Shown here: piece by piece, positions 1-4,950 of the stretch | Numbering within the stretch: the stretch's first letter is position 1 | Layout: every line of letters starts with the position of its first letter | NCBI GenBank assembly: GCA_900551495.1 | Contig: URWG01000078.1 | Coordinates: 1-8,472 of the forward strand | DNA length: 8,472 nt | Source of the DNA: an uncultured Eubacteriales bacterium | Lineage (GTDB): Bacteria; Bacillota; Clostridia; Oscillospirales; Oscillospiraceae | Direction of reading: 5' to 3' | Position numbers and translations under genes: made by a program | Notes under the pieces: model-generated | The model's input: the letters and a program-made list of their open reading frames with translations, nothing else | What the model was told of the DNA's origin: nothing | Databases searched by the model: none

Positions 1-609
1 CGCAAGGTCGTTGAATACGCGCATGACCACGGCGTCGTCGTCGAGGGCGAGCTGGGCACCCTGTCCGGCATCGAGGACGAGGTCAGCCACGCAGTCGGCT
101 CCTACACCCGTCCCGAGGAGGTCGAGGAGTTCGTCTCCAAGACCGGCGTTGACTCCCTTGCCATCGCAATCGGCACCAGCCACGGCGCCTATAAGTTCAA
201 GCCCGAGCAGTGCACCCGCAATGCCGACGGCATCCTCGTTCCCCCTCCCCTGCGCTTCGACATCCTTGAAGAAGTCTCCCGCCGTCTGCCCGGCTTCCCC
301 ATCGTTCTGCACGGCTCGTCCTCCGTTCCGCAGGAGTATGTCAAGATGATCAACGCCAACGGCGGCAATATGCCCAACGCCATCGGTGTTCCGGAGGAGG
401 AGCTGCGTCACGCCGCTCAGCTCTCCGTCTGCAAGATCAACATTGACTCCGATCTGCGTCTTGCCATGACCGGCACGATCCGTGCATACTTCAACGAGCA
501 TCCGGATCATTTCGACCCGCGTCAGTACCTCAAGCCCGCCCGTGCCAACATCAAGGAGCTGGTCAAGCACAAGCTCATCGATGTCCTCGGCTGCGCCGGC
601 AAGGCATAA
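1..609 (+). CDS. fba: Class II fructose-bisphosphate aldolase, 3' part (5' end outside window)
   Basis: This is the last 202 residues of a class II (zinc-dependent) fructose-1,6-bisphosphate aldolase, the cytoplasmic glycolytic enzyme that splits fructose-1,6-bisphosphate into dihydroxyacetone phosphate and glyceraldehyde 3-phosphate. The reading frame is open from base 1, so the N-terminal part of the barrel, roughly 100 residues, lies upstream. Visible family motifs, numbered from the first codon here, are VVVEGELGTLSG (12-23), the zinc-binding GTSHGAYK (H61) and LHGSSSVP (H104), and the phosphate/substrate-binding KINIDSDLR (145-153). The C-terminal helix ends in GCAGKA and a TAA stop. A strong terminator begins 18 bases after the stop, so this is the last gene of its transcript. 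The LHG-S-S-VP and KINIDSDLR motifs fit the longer clostridial-type aldolases rather than tagatose-bisphosphate aldolases, although that paralogue cannot be excluded from a fragment. Confidence 0.95.
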   Translation, partial: RKVVEYAHDHGVVVEGELGTLSGIEDEVSHAVGSYTRPEEVEEFVSKTGVDSLAIAIGTSHGAYKFKPEQCTRNADGILVPPPLRFDILEEVSRRLPGFPIVLHGSSSVPQEYVKMINANGGNMPNAIGVPEEELRHAAQLSVCKINIDSDLRLAMTGTIRAYFNEHPDHFDPRQYLKPARANIKELVKHKLIDVLGCAGKA

Positions 610-627
610 TTCGTTTCAATACCAAAG

Positions 628-661
628 CTGCTGCGAAGCAAGCGCTCCGCAGCAGTTTTTT
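628..661 (+). terminator. Rho-independent terminator of fba
   Basis: CTGCTGCG at 628-635 pairs with CGCAGCAG at 648-655. The loop can form a further AGC/GCT pairing, and a run of six T follows directly. It lies between the convergent fba and amidase genes. On the minus strand only a short CTTT follows the stem, so it probably serves fba mainly and the amidase transcript weakly. Confidence 0.85.
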
Positions 662-669
662 ATTTCTTA

Positions 670-1461
670 TTATTCCTTCTCAATCCGTTTTCGCAGGCGC
701 TCGACCATGACCGCCGTTTCCTCCCGCGTCGCATAGCCACGCGGTCGCGTGCCGTCGGTAATGCCGCTGCGTTCGGCGTCGGACAGCTCCTCCTCCGCCC
801 ATTTGCTCGGCGTCGTCCCGTCACCGTCAAGCTTCGCCGCAATACGGCGGTCGATCAGCCTCTCCAGCTCCTGCTTCGTCATACGCTCCACCTCCGAATT
901 CTCTGCAACAGCCTGTCGGAAATCGTCCATTGTCAGCCCGTAGCGCGTCAGCCAGTGGGTCACGTCGCCGTGGTTGCTCGCGATCCCGCGCCGATGCCCC
1001 TCGGCGTGGTCGATCACAACACCGTCCGCCATGGGGTCCAGCCCGTAGCGGGCGCACAGATACGCCGTCAGCTCCACCGCCTCCCGCCAAACCGTTTCAA
1101 AATACGCCCTGTCGTTCAGCCCATCCTCACAGATTTCAAAGGAAATGTGCGTGTTGTTTGCGCTTCCTGAGCTTCCGCTTCCCGCGTGCCAGCCGCGTCG
1201 ATCCCACGGCAGTGTCTGATAGGTTGCGACCGTCCCGTCCGCCTTTTTCCCGATGAAGGCATGGACGCAGACGTCCAAGCCCGGTCGGTTCCAGTCGTTT
1301 TGATTGCCGTTGCTGCCGAGCAGTCCGTCGTCCGGCTGGACGTAGCGGCGAAGATTCGGGTTGTTCGCTCCGGTGGAGTGAACCATAACGCCGCACGGCG
1401 CGATCTTCCGCCCGCGGCGGTAGCAATCGTTGCTGTAAAAAATACATTCCCGCAGCTCCAT
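670..1461 (-). CDS. N-acetylmuramoyl-L-alanine amidase (Amidase_2/PGRP fold) with C-terminal SLH-like motif
   Basis: A 263-residue peptidoglycan amidase that should cleave the bond between N-acetylmuramic acid and L-alanine of the stem peptide. Residues 1-180 match the Amidase_2 (T7-lysozyme-like) fold: VMVHSTG with the first zinc histidine (H28), WDRRGWHAG (86-94), SFEICED (107-113) and IDHAEGH...SNHGDVTHW (150-170), which holds the other likely metal ligands. The last 45 or so residues contain PSKWAEEEL...GITDG...YATREE, resembling one S-layer-homology repeat, a possible wall-binding tail. No signal peptide or membrane segment is visible, as in phage endolysins and some spore enzymes. Two in-frame ATGs exist, at 1467 and 1461. 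AGGAGG abuts the first and sits six bases from the second, so 1461 is chosen. The gene lies 55 bases after spoVAC with no terminator between, so they are probably cotranscribed. A prophage-lysin relic is the alternative, but no other phage gene is present. Confidence 0.88.
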   Translation of the reverse strand: MELRECIFYSNDCYRRGRKIAPCGVMVHSTGANNPNLRRYVQPDDGLLGSNGNQNDWNRPGLDVCVHAFIGKKADGTVATYQTLPWDRRGWHAGSGSSGSANNTHISFEICEDGLNDRAYFETVWREAVELTAYLCARYGLDPMADGVVIDHAEGHRRGIASNHGDVTHWLTRYGLTMDDFRQAVAENSEVERMTKQELERLIDRRIAAKLDGDGTTPSKWAEEELSDAERSGITDGTRPRGYATREETAVMVERLRKRIEKE

Positions 1462-1504
1462 AGGCATCCTCCTCGCTTCAGCCTATGCATTGCTGCGGGA
1501 ATGT
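1444..1504 (-). promoter_or_regulatory. Long hairpin around the amidase ribosome binding site and start codon
   Basis: Read on the minus strand, ACATTCCCGCAGC pairs perfectly with GCTGCGGGAATGT (plus coordinates 1492-1504 with 1444-1456, 13 bp). After a small internal loop, CATAGGC pairs with GCCTATG (1481-1487 with 1459-1465, 7 bp). The 15-base apical loop holds the Shine-Dalgarno GAGGAGG. The amidase ATG at 1461 is within the inner stem, and the outer 3' arm encodes residues 2-6. An RNA fold that hides the start codon in a 20-bp stem would be expected to hold translation down until it is opened. The pairing is seen directly; the regulatory role is inferred. Confidence 0.7.
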
Positions 1505-1516
1505 GTGCTTTTTCGA

Positions 1517-1954
1517 CTAAATGGCAGTCCAAAGCCAGTAAATCACACCGTAGAGCCAGCTTGCAACCGTGCCGAACACCAAGACGGGACCGGCAATGGT
1601 AAACATTTTTGCGCAGGTGCCGAGCACGACGCCCTCCGTTCGGAACTCAACGGCGGGAGCAACGATGGAATTCGCAAAGCCCGTGATCGGCACCAGTGTG
1701 CCCGCGCCCGCCAGCTTCGCAATGTCATCATATACGGCAAGCCCCGTCAGAATCGCCGAAAGCAGGATCAGGCAGATGCTCGTTGCCGTTGCCGCCGCCT
1801 GCTGATCCATCTCCATCGACCGAAAGCAAGTTGTCAAAAGCTGCCCGAGGCAGCAGATCAGCCCGCCCGTCCAAAACGCATTCAGGCAGTCGCGCAGGGT
1901 CTTGCTCTTCGGCGAGAGCGAATCCACCAGCCGCCCGTATTCCGCATTGTCCAT
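1517..1954 (-). CDS. spoVAC: Stage V sporulation protein AC
   Basis: A 145-residue inner-membrane protein of the SpoVA family, which forms part of the channel that moves dipicolinic acid into the forespore and releases it on germination. Diagnostic stretches are FWTGGLICCLGQLL (27-40), LLSAILTGLAVYDDIAK (64-80), LAGAGTLVPITGFANSI (81-97), VEFRTEGVVLG (102-112) and a closing hydrophobic segment (123-142). The G-A-G-...-VP-x-TGFANS core is typical of the family, and length and N-terminus fit SpoVAC rather than the shorter SpoVAE. The start is set by AAAGGAGG six to seven bases before ATG at 1954; the same frame stays open to 2134 but without a better start. SpoVAC is usually encoded beside SpoVAD and SpoVAE. 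Neither is here, and the next gene is a peptidoglycan amidase. An upstream sequence could be a weak forespore (sigma-G-like) promoter. Confidence 0.93.
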   Translation of the reverse strand: MDNAEYGRLVDSLSPKSKTLRDCLNAFWTGGLICCLGQLLTTCFRSMEMDQQAAATATSICLILLSAILTGLAVYDDIAKLAGAGTLVPITGFANSIVAPAVEFRTEGVVLGTCAKMFTIAGPVLVFGTVASWLYGVIYWLWTAI

Positions 1955-2130
1955 GTGTCCGCCTCCTTTCTCCCTATTCTGCCCGCAAAGGAGCGAAAAA
2001 TTCCGTATTTTTTGCGGAATCAAGGGAATTCTAAAAACGGACACAGCGAAATCGGCACAGCCGACAAAAACGGCGCTCGATCTGCCGAATCGCAGCGCGG
2101 TCCGATCGGTTATTTCGCGGCGTGTCAAGT
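1955..2130. other. Non-coding upstream region of spoVAC
   Basis: First part of an approximately 450-base stretch (1955-2405) without a convincing gene. It holds the spoVAC ribosome binding site and a small ATTCCG/CGGAAT hairpin (2000-2005 with 2015-2020) that on the minus strand is followed by TTTTT. A five-pair TCGGC/GCCGA hairpin lies at 2052-2064. Open frames here have no ribosome binding site and no protein-like composition. The second part is the hairpin cluster listed separately. Confidence 0.5.
1975..2004 (-). promoter_or_regulatory. Possible sigma-G-like promoter of spoVAC
   Basis: On the minus strand GGAATT (1999-2004) is followed after 17 bases by CAGAATA (1975-1981), a partial match to the forespore sigma-G pattern (about TGAATA, 17-18 bp, CATACTA). 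It would start transcription about 14-15 bases before the spoVAC ATG at 1954, at the edge of or inside the ribosome binding site, which is close for a leader. No sigma-A promoter of good quality was seen in the stretch before spoVAC. This is a weak call that relies on the known sigma-G control of spoVA genes. Confidence 0.28.
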
Positions 2131-2154
2131 GCATCGAAGGGGCTTAGTCGATGC
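2131..2154. repeat. Inverted repeat GCATCGA/TCGATGC
   Basis: GCATCGA (2131-2137) and TCGATGC (2148-2154) form a seven-pair stem with a ten-base loop. A ten-base perfect palindrome, CCGTATACGG, follows at 2158-2167. This is the first member of a run of hairpins reaching 2418. Confidence 0.55.
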
Positions 2155-2168
2155 GAACCGTATACGGA

Positions 2169-2208
2169 GAGGGTCCAAAGTAAGGCATACGCCCTACTTT
2201 GGACCCTC
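2169..2208. repeat. Perfect 14-bp inverted repeat
   Basis: GAGGGTCCAAAGTA (2169-2182) is exactly complementary to TACTTTGGACCCTC (2195-2208). Inside the loop GGC (2184-2186) can pair with GCC (2191-2193), leaving an ATAC tetraloop. The result is a near-continuous stem of 17 pairs. There is no T-run, so it is not a standard terminator. Confidence 0.8.
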
Positions 2209-2254
2209 AAGTTGTCAAAAGGCTTCGTCAACAAGTTTCGGAGGGAGGAAAAGT

Positions 2255-2285
2255 GTGAAAGGGAACCGTCAGGGTTCTCTTTCAC
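2255..2285 (+). repeat. 13-bp inverted repeat with GTCAG loop
   Basis: GTGAAAGGGAACC (2255-2267) pairs with GGTTCTCTTTCAC (2273-2285) with one G-T wobble at 2262/2278, so the RNA hairpin is best on the plus strand. A purine-rich GGAGGGAGG lies just before it (2240-2248) and looks like a ribosome binding site. The GTG at 2255 opens a frame of only 32 codons to 2353 with no recognisable product, so no gene is called. Confidence 0.65.
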
Positions 2286-2308
2286 GTCCAATAACCCCCC
2301 GCAGCGGA

Positions 2309-2352
2309 CAAAATTGCAAAATAATCTTACTGATTTACATTTTGCAATTTTG
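2309..2352. repeat. Perfect 14-bp A/T-rich inverted repeat
   Basis: CAAAATTGCAAAAT (2309-2322) is exactly complementary to ATTTTGCAATTTTG (2339-2352), separated by 16 bases. It lies three bases before the next, longer hairpin. Confidence 0.75.
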
Positions 2353-2355
2353 AAG

Positions 2356-2397
2356 TCAGCTTGTCAAAAAGTCTGTCAGAACTTTTTGACAAGCTGA
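2356..2397. repeat. Perfect 17-bp inverted repeat downstream of the small gene at 2406
   Basis: TCAGCTTGTCAAAAAGT (2356-2372) is exactly complementary to ACTTTTTGACAAGCTGA (2381-2397), with the eight-base loop CTGTCAGA. It abuts the 2397-2418 hairpin. For the minus-strand operon that ends at 2406 it is the first long stem met after the stop and could help termination or protect the transcript's 3' end. Confidence 0.75.
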
Positions 2398-2421
2398 GCC
2401 GGACGCTATTGTCCGGCTTTT
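2397..2421 (+). terminator. Terminator-like hairpin overlapping the end of the small gene
   Basis: AGCCGGAC (2397-2404) pairs with GTCCGGCT (2411-2418) around a six-base loop, followed by TTTT. The T-run is on the plus strand, where no gene lies upstream. On the minus strand the stem contains the last codons and TAG stop (2406-2408) of the small gene and continues into the 17-bp hairpin, so the two stems together may act for the minus operon. Confidence 0.55.
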
Positions 2422-2600
2422 CGTGCCATTTCCGCAATATAGGCGTCCATCTCGTCGCGGGTACGAATCATGGCGCACTCGCGGGCGACCGCCTTCCGCT
2501 CCTCGGCATCGAGCGAGTCGAAATACTGCATGGCGTCCCGATTCTGCACCAGCAGCGGACCGAAGCCCAGCGGGAAATTGGCGAACAAATCGTGAAACAC
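2406..2600 (-). CDS. Small uncharacterised protein, 64 aa, second gene of the homocysteine methyltransferase operon
   Basis: A short gene with a GTG start and a good GGAGGTGA ribosome binding site about seven bases before it. It begins 46 bases after the end of the methyltransferase gene on the same strand, with no terminator between, so the two are probably cotranscribed. The product has an N-terminal NFPLGFGPLLVQN motif (8-20), followed by AMQYFDSLDAEERKAVA (23-39) and a charged helix ending DEMDAYIAEMARKAGQ. It has no signal peptide, membrane segment or cysteine pair, and reads as a soluble helical protein. The pattern GFG-x-L-x-QN-x-x-AM-x-x-F resembles small proteins of unknown function seen in clostridia; that is from memory, and no function can be given. 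Its stop codon lies inside a hairpin. Confidence 0.72.
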   Translation of the reverse strand: MFHDLFANFPLGFGPLLVQNRDAMQYFDSLDAEERKAVARECAMIRTRDEMDAYIAEMARKAGQ

Positions 2601-2646
2601 AGCGCCTCACCTCCGCGCTTAGGATACCCGAAGGCGGCGCGTTTCA

Positions 2647-3522
2647 TCAGTGCGGCGCGGAAATTGCCTCCCGCAGCGCTGCAATAAACTCCGGTGTCGT
2701 GCCGCAGCAGCCGCCGACGAGCGACGCGCCCTCCTGTACAAGCCGCCGCATCTGCCGCGCGAACTCCGTCGGCATCATCGGATAGACCGCCTCGCCGCTG
2801 TCGGAGATCGTCGGCATACCGGCGTTCGGCTTGACCAAAAGCGGCACGGCGGCGATTTTTTTCATATTGCGGACAAGACTTACGAGCTGCTCCGGTCCGC
2901 AGGAGCAGTTGATGCCCACCGCGTCCGCACCGAGCGCCTGCAGCGTTTCGACCGCCTCGAGGCAGTCACCGCCGAAGTAGCAGCTTCCGTCGGCTTGGAC
3001 GGTCATCGAGCACAGCACCGGCAGGTCGCACAGACCTCTTGCCGCCTCCAGCGCCGTGACCGTTTCGTTCACGCCGAGCATTGTTTCAATCACGAGCAGG
3101 TCAACGCCCGCGTCGATCAGCGCCCCGATCTGCTCGGCGTAGATGTCGTGCAGTTCATTATAGGTCATCGGGCCGTTCGGCTCCAAGGCGACACCCGTCG
3201 TGGTGACGTCGCCTGCCACCAAAACGCCGCTGATGCTGCGGGAGAGAGCGACCAACGCCGAGTTCCACGCGCGGACGTTCTCTTGCAAATTGTAACGCGA
3301 CAAATTGTAACGGTTTGCACCGAAGGTCGGCGCGTAGACGATTTGGCTTCCCGCCGCGGCATAGGCGGCTTGCAGCGCAGTCAGCTTCTCCGGATGCGCC
3401 AAGATCCACTCCTCCGCGCATACGCCGCGCGGCATCCCGACCCGCATCAGGTTTGAGCCGGTTGCGCCGTCGAGCAGCACGGGTCCGTTCCGTGTCAGTG
3501 CCGAAAATTCCTCTCGCGTCAA
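2647..3522 (-). CDS. Homocysteine S-methyltransferase domain protein (MetH N-terminal-type / MmuM-like)
   Basis: A 291-residue cytoplasmic zinc enzyme of the homocysteine S-methyltransferase family, which makes methionine from homocysteine and a methyl donor. Seen are the N-terminal DGATGSNL (18-25), the barrel motifs TFGANR (66-71) and VIETM (144-148), and the zinc-thiolate cysteines in GINCSCGP (C206) and GGCCGT (C272, C273). The length is that of the single domain; the folate, cobalamin and reactivation domains of full MetH are absent. The sequence is closer in feel to the first module of clostridial cobalamin-dependent MetH than to BHMT, so it may work with separately encoded partners or use S-methylmethionine. 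The start is TTG at 3522, with GTGAGG four bases upstream; there is no nearby in-frame ATG that keeps the DGATGS strand. A good sigma-A promoter lies 30 bases before it. The donor is not decided. Confidence 0.9.
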   Translation of the reverse strand: MTREEFSALTRNGPVLLDGATGSNLMRVGMPRGVCAEEWILAHPEKLTALQAAYAAAGSQIVYAPTFGANRYNLSRYNLQENVRAWNSALVALSRSISGVLVAGDVTTTGVALEPNGPMTYNELHDIYAEQIGALIDAGVDLLVIETMLGVNETVTALEAARGLCDLPVLCSMTVQADGSCYFGGDCLEAVETLQALGADAVGINCSCGPEQLVSLVRNMKKIAAVPLLVKPNAGMPTISDSGEAVYPMMPTEFARQMRRLVQEGASLVGGCCGTTPEFIAALREAISAPH

Positions 3523-3553
3523 GCTGCCTCACTCCGTTTCGCCGTTTTTGTCT

Positions 3554-3582
3554 ATTCTACCCGCTTTTCCGACGGATTGCAA
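3554..3582 (-). promoter_or_regulatory. Sigma-A promoter of the homocysteine methyltransferase operon
   Basis: On the minus strand TTGCAA (3577-3582), 17 bases, then TAGAAT (3554-3559). The predicted start leaves a leader of about 25 bases. No S-box or T-box leader fits in this space, so known methionine riboswitch control is not evident. Confidence 0.72.
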
Positions 3583-3584
3583 TA

Positions 3585-3613
3585 TTGAAATTCGGAAACG
3601 CTTCTGCTAAAAT
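3585..3613 (+). promoter_or_regulatory. Sigma-A promoter of the M29 aminopeptidase
   Basis: TTGAAA (3585-3590), 17 bases, TAAAAT (3608-3613), preceded by TGC (extended -10). The leader to the ATG at 3658 is about 38 bases. Its -35 lies only two bases from the -35 of the divergent methyltransferase promoter. Confidence 0.78.
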
Positions 3614-3657
3614 AGAGGAAAACGATGGCAGGCGCGTCCTGCCGGAAGGAGGAGCAC

Positions 3658-4881
3658 ATGAAGAAAACCGTACTGCGCAAGTACGCGCATCTGATCGCCA
3701 ATGTCGGCATCCATGTCCAAAAGGGACAGGAGGTCTTTATTGTCGCGGAGCTGGATCAGCCCGAGTTCGTGCAGATGGTCGTTGAGGAATGCTACCGTGC
3801 GGGTGCGAAGCGGGTCGTTGTGGACTGGGACTACCAGCCGCTTGCCAAGCTGCACTACCGCTGGTGCACGAACAAGAACCTCGCACAGCTTGAAAACTGG
3901 GAGGAAGCCCGCTGGCAGCATTACGTCGAGGAGCTTCCGTGCCGTATCTACCTCGTCTCCGAGGATCCCGACGGTTTGAAGGGCATCAATCAGGAGAAGA
4001 TGGCAAAGGCGGGACAGGCACGCTACAAGATCATCAAGCCCTACCGCGACAAGATCGAAAACCGCTATCAGTGGTGCATTGCCGCCGTGCCAGGTGCGGC
4101 GTGGGCGAAGAAGCTCTTCCCCAAGCTGAGCAAGCATCAGGCAACGGAAAAGCTTTGGGAAGCCATTCTGACCGCCTCCCGCGTGAACGACGACCCCGTG
4201 CAGGCGTGGAAGGAGCATAACGAGGATTTGGCGAACCGCTGCGCCTATCTGAACAGCCTGAACATCGAGACGCTTGAGTACCACAGCTCCAACGGAACGG
4301 ATTTCCGCGTCGGCATGATCCCCGAGGCCGAGTTCAAGGGCGGCGGCGAGGACTCTCTGCAGGGCATTTATTTTAACCCGAACATCCCGTCCGAGGAGGT
4401 CTTTATCTCTCCGAAGCGGGGCGTCGCCGAGGGTATCGTCTATTCGACCAAGCCTCTGTCCTATCAGGGACAGCTCATTGAGAACTTCTCCATCCGCTTC
4501 GAGGGCGGCAAGGCGGTCGAGGTCCACGCCGAGAAGAACGAGGAGCTGCTCAAAAAGATGATCTCCATGGACGAGGGTGCGGCTTATTTGGGCGAATGTG
4601 CGCTCGTGCCGTATGACTCCCCAATTCAGAACACGGGGCTGCTGTTCTACGAGACGCTGTTCGACGAGAACGCCGCCTGCCACCTTGCGCTGGGCATGGG
4701 CTTTGCCGATACCATCAGGGATTTCGAGAACAAGACGCTTGACGAGTGCCGCGCGCTCGGCATCAACGACTCCATGATCCACGAGGACTTCATGATCGGC
4801 TCGGCGGATATGAGCATCGACGCGCACACCCGCGACGGCAAGACCGTTCCCATCTTCCGCAACGGCAACTGGGCATTCTGA
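3658..4881 (+). CDS. M29-family metallo-aminopeptidase
   Basis: A 407-residue cytoplasmic dimetal aminopeptidase of family M29 (AmpS/AmpT/PepS type) that removes N-terminal residues from peptides. The N-terminal nucleotide-fold-like domain opens with LRKYAHLIANVGIHVQKGQ (5-23). The catalytic domain carries the expected metal-ligand positions: NIPSEEVF (E247), GECALVP (E313), CHLALG (H342) and IHEDFMIGS (H375, D377). Length matches the family. The frame is open from 3625, but AAGGAGG (3646-3652) five bases before the ATG at 3658 fixes the start. The residue seven after H342 is Phe349; in AmpT/AmpS I recall a conserved Tyr at about this place, so this may be a sub-family variant. The gene stands alone between its own promoter and a strong hairpin. 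Confidence 0.93.
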   Translation: MKKTVLRKYAHLIANVGIHVQKGQEVFIVAELDQPEFVQMVVEECYRAGAKRVVVDWDYQPLAKLHYRWCTNKNLAQLENWEEARWQHYVEELPCRIYLVSEDPDGLKGINQEKMAKAGQARYKIIKPYRDKIENRYQWCIAAVPGAAWAKKLFPKLSKHQATEKLWEAILTASRVNDDPVQAWKEHNEDLANRCAYLNSLNIETLEYHSSNGTDFRVGMIPEAEFKGGGEDSLQGIYFNPNIPSEEVFISPKRGVAEGIVYSTKPLSYQGQLIENFSIRFEGGKAVEVHAEKNEELLKKMISMDEGAAYLGECALVPYDSPIQNTGLLFYETLFDENAACHLALGMGFADTIRDFENKTLDECRALGINDSMIHEDFMIGSADMSIDAHTRDGKTVPIFRNGNWAF

Positions 4882-4900
4882 CCTTTCGAGAATACAAAAC

Positions 4901-4937
4901 AACGCCGCACGCTCCGAGCCTCGGAGTGTGCGGCGTT
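4901..4937 (-). terminator. Shared terminator between aminopeptidase and adenine deaminase genes
   Basis: A 17-pair stem, 4901-4917 with 4921-4937, contains one G-T wobble and the short loop GCC. The genes on both sides converge on it. On the minus strand it is followed by GTTTTGTATT, a fair T-run for the adenine deaminase transcript; on the plus strand the tail is only moderately T-rich. Confidence 0.85.
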
Positions 4938-4950
4938 CACGGTTATTTGC

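Noticed and set aside
1444..1513. Reading the long inverted repeat plus the following CTTTTT as a plus-strand terminator
   Set aside because: No plus-strand gene lies upstream (fba already ends at its own terminator), and the repeat is centred on the amidase ribosome binding site on the other strand.
1955..2134. 60-residue N-terminal extension of spoVAC
   Set aside because: The frame is open, but the strong AAAGGAGG directly before the ATG at 1954 and the family's normal length place the start there.
1490..2353. 287-codon plus-strand reading frame
   Set aside because: It runs antisense through spoVAC and then through several inverted repeats, its composition is not protein-like, and there is no start signal.
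3285..3314. Tandem 15-base near-repeat inside the homocysteine methyltransferase gene (RYNLS RYNLQ)
   Set aside because: The segment fits the family's usual NR-x-x-L-x-x-Y-x-L pattern without extra length, so it looks like coincidental similarity rather than a duplication.
3607..4902. 431-codon minus-strand reading frame
   Set aside because: Antisense shadow of the M29 aminopeptidase; high G+C third positions keep it open and it has no family features.
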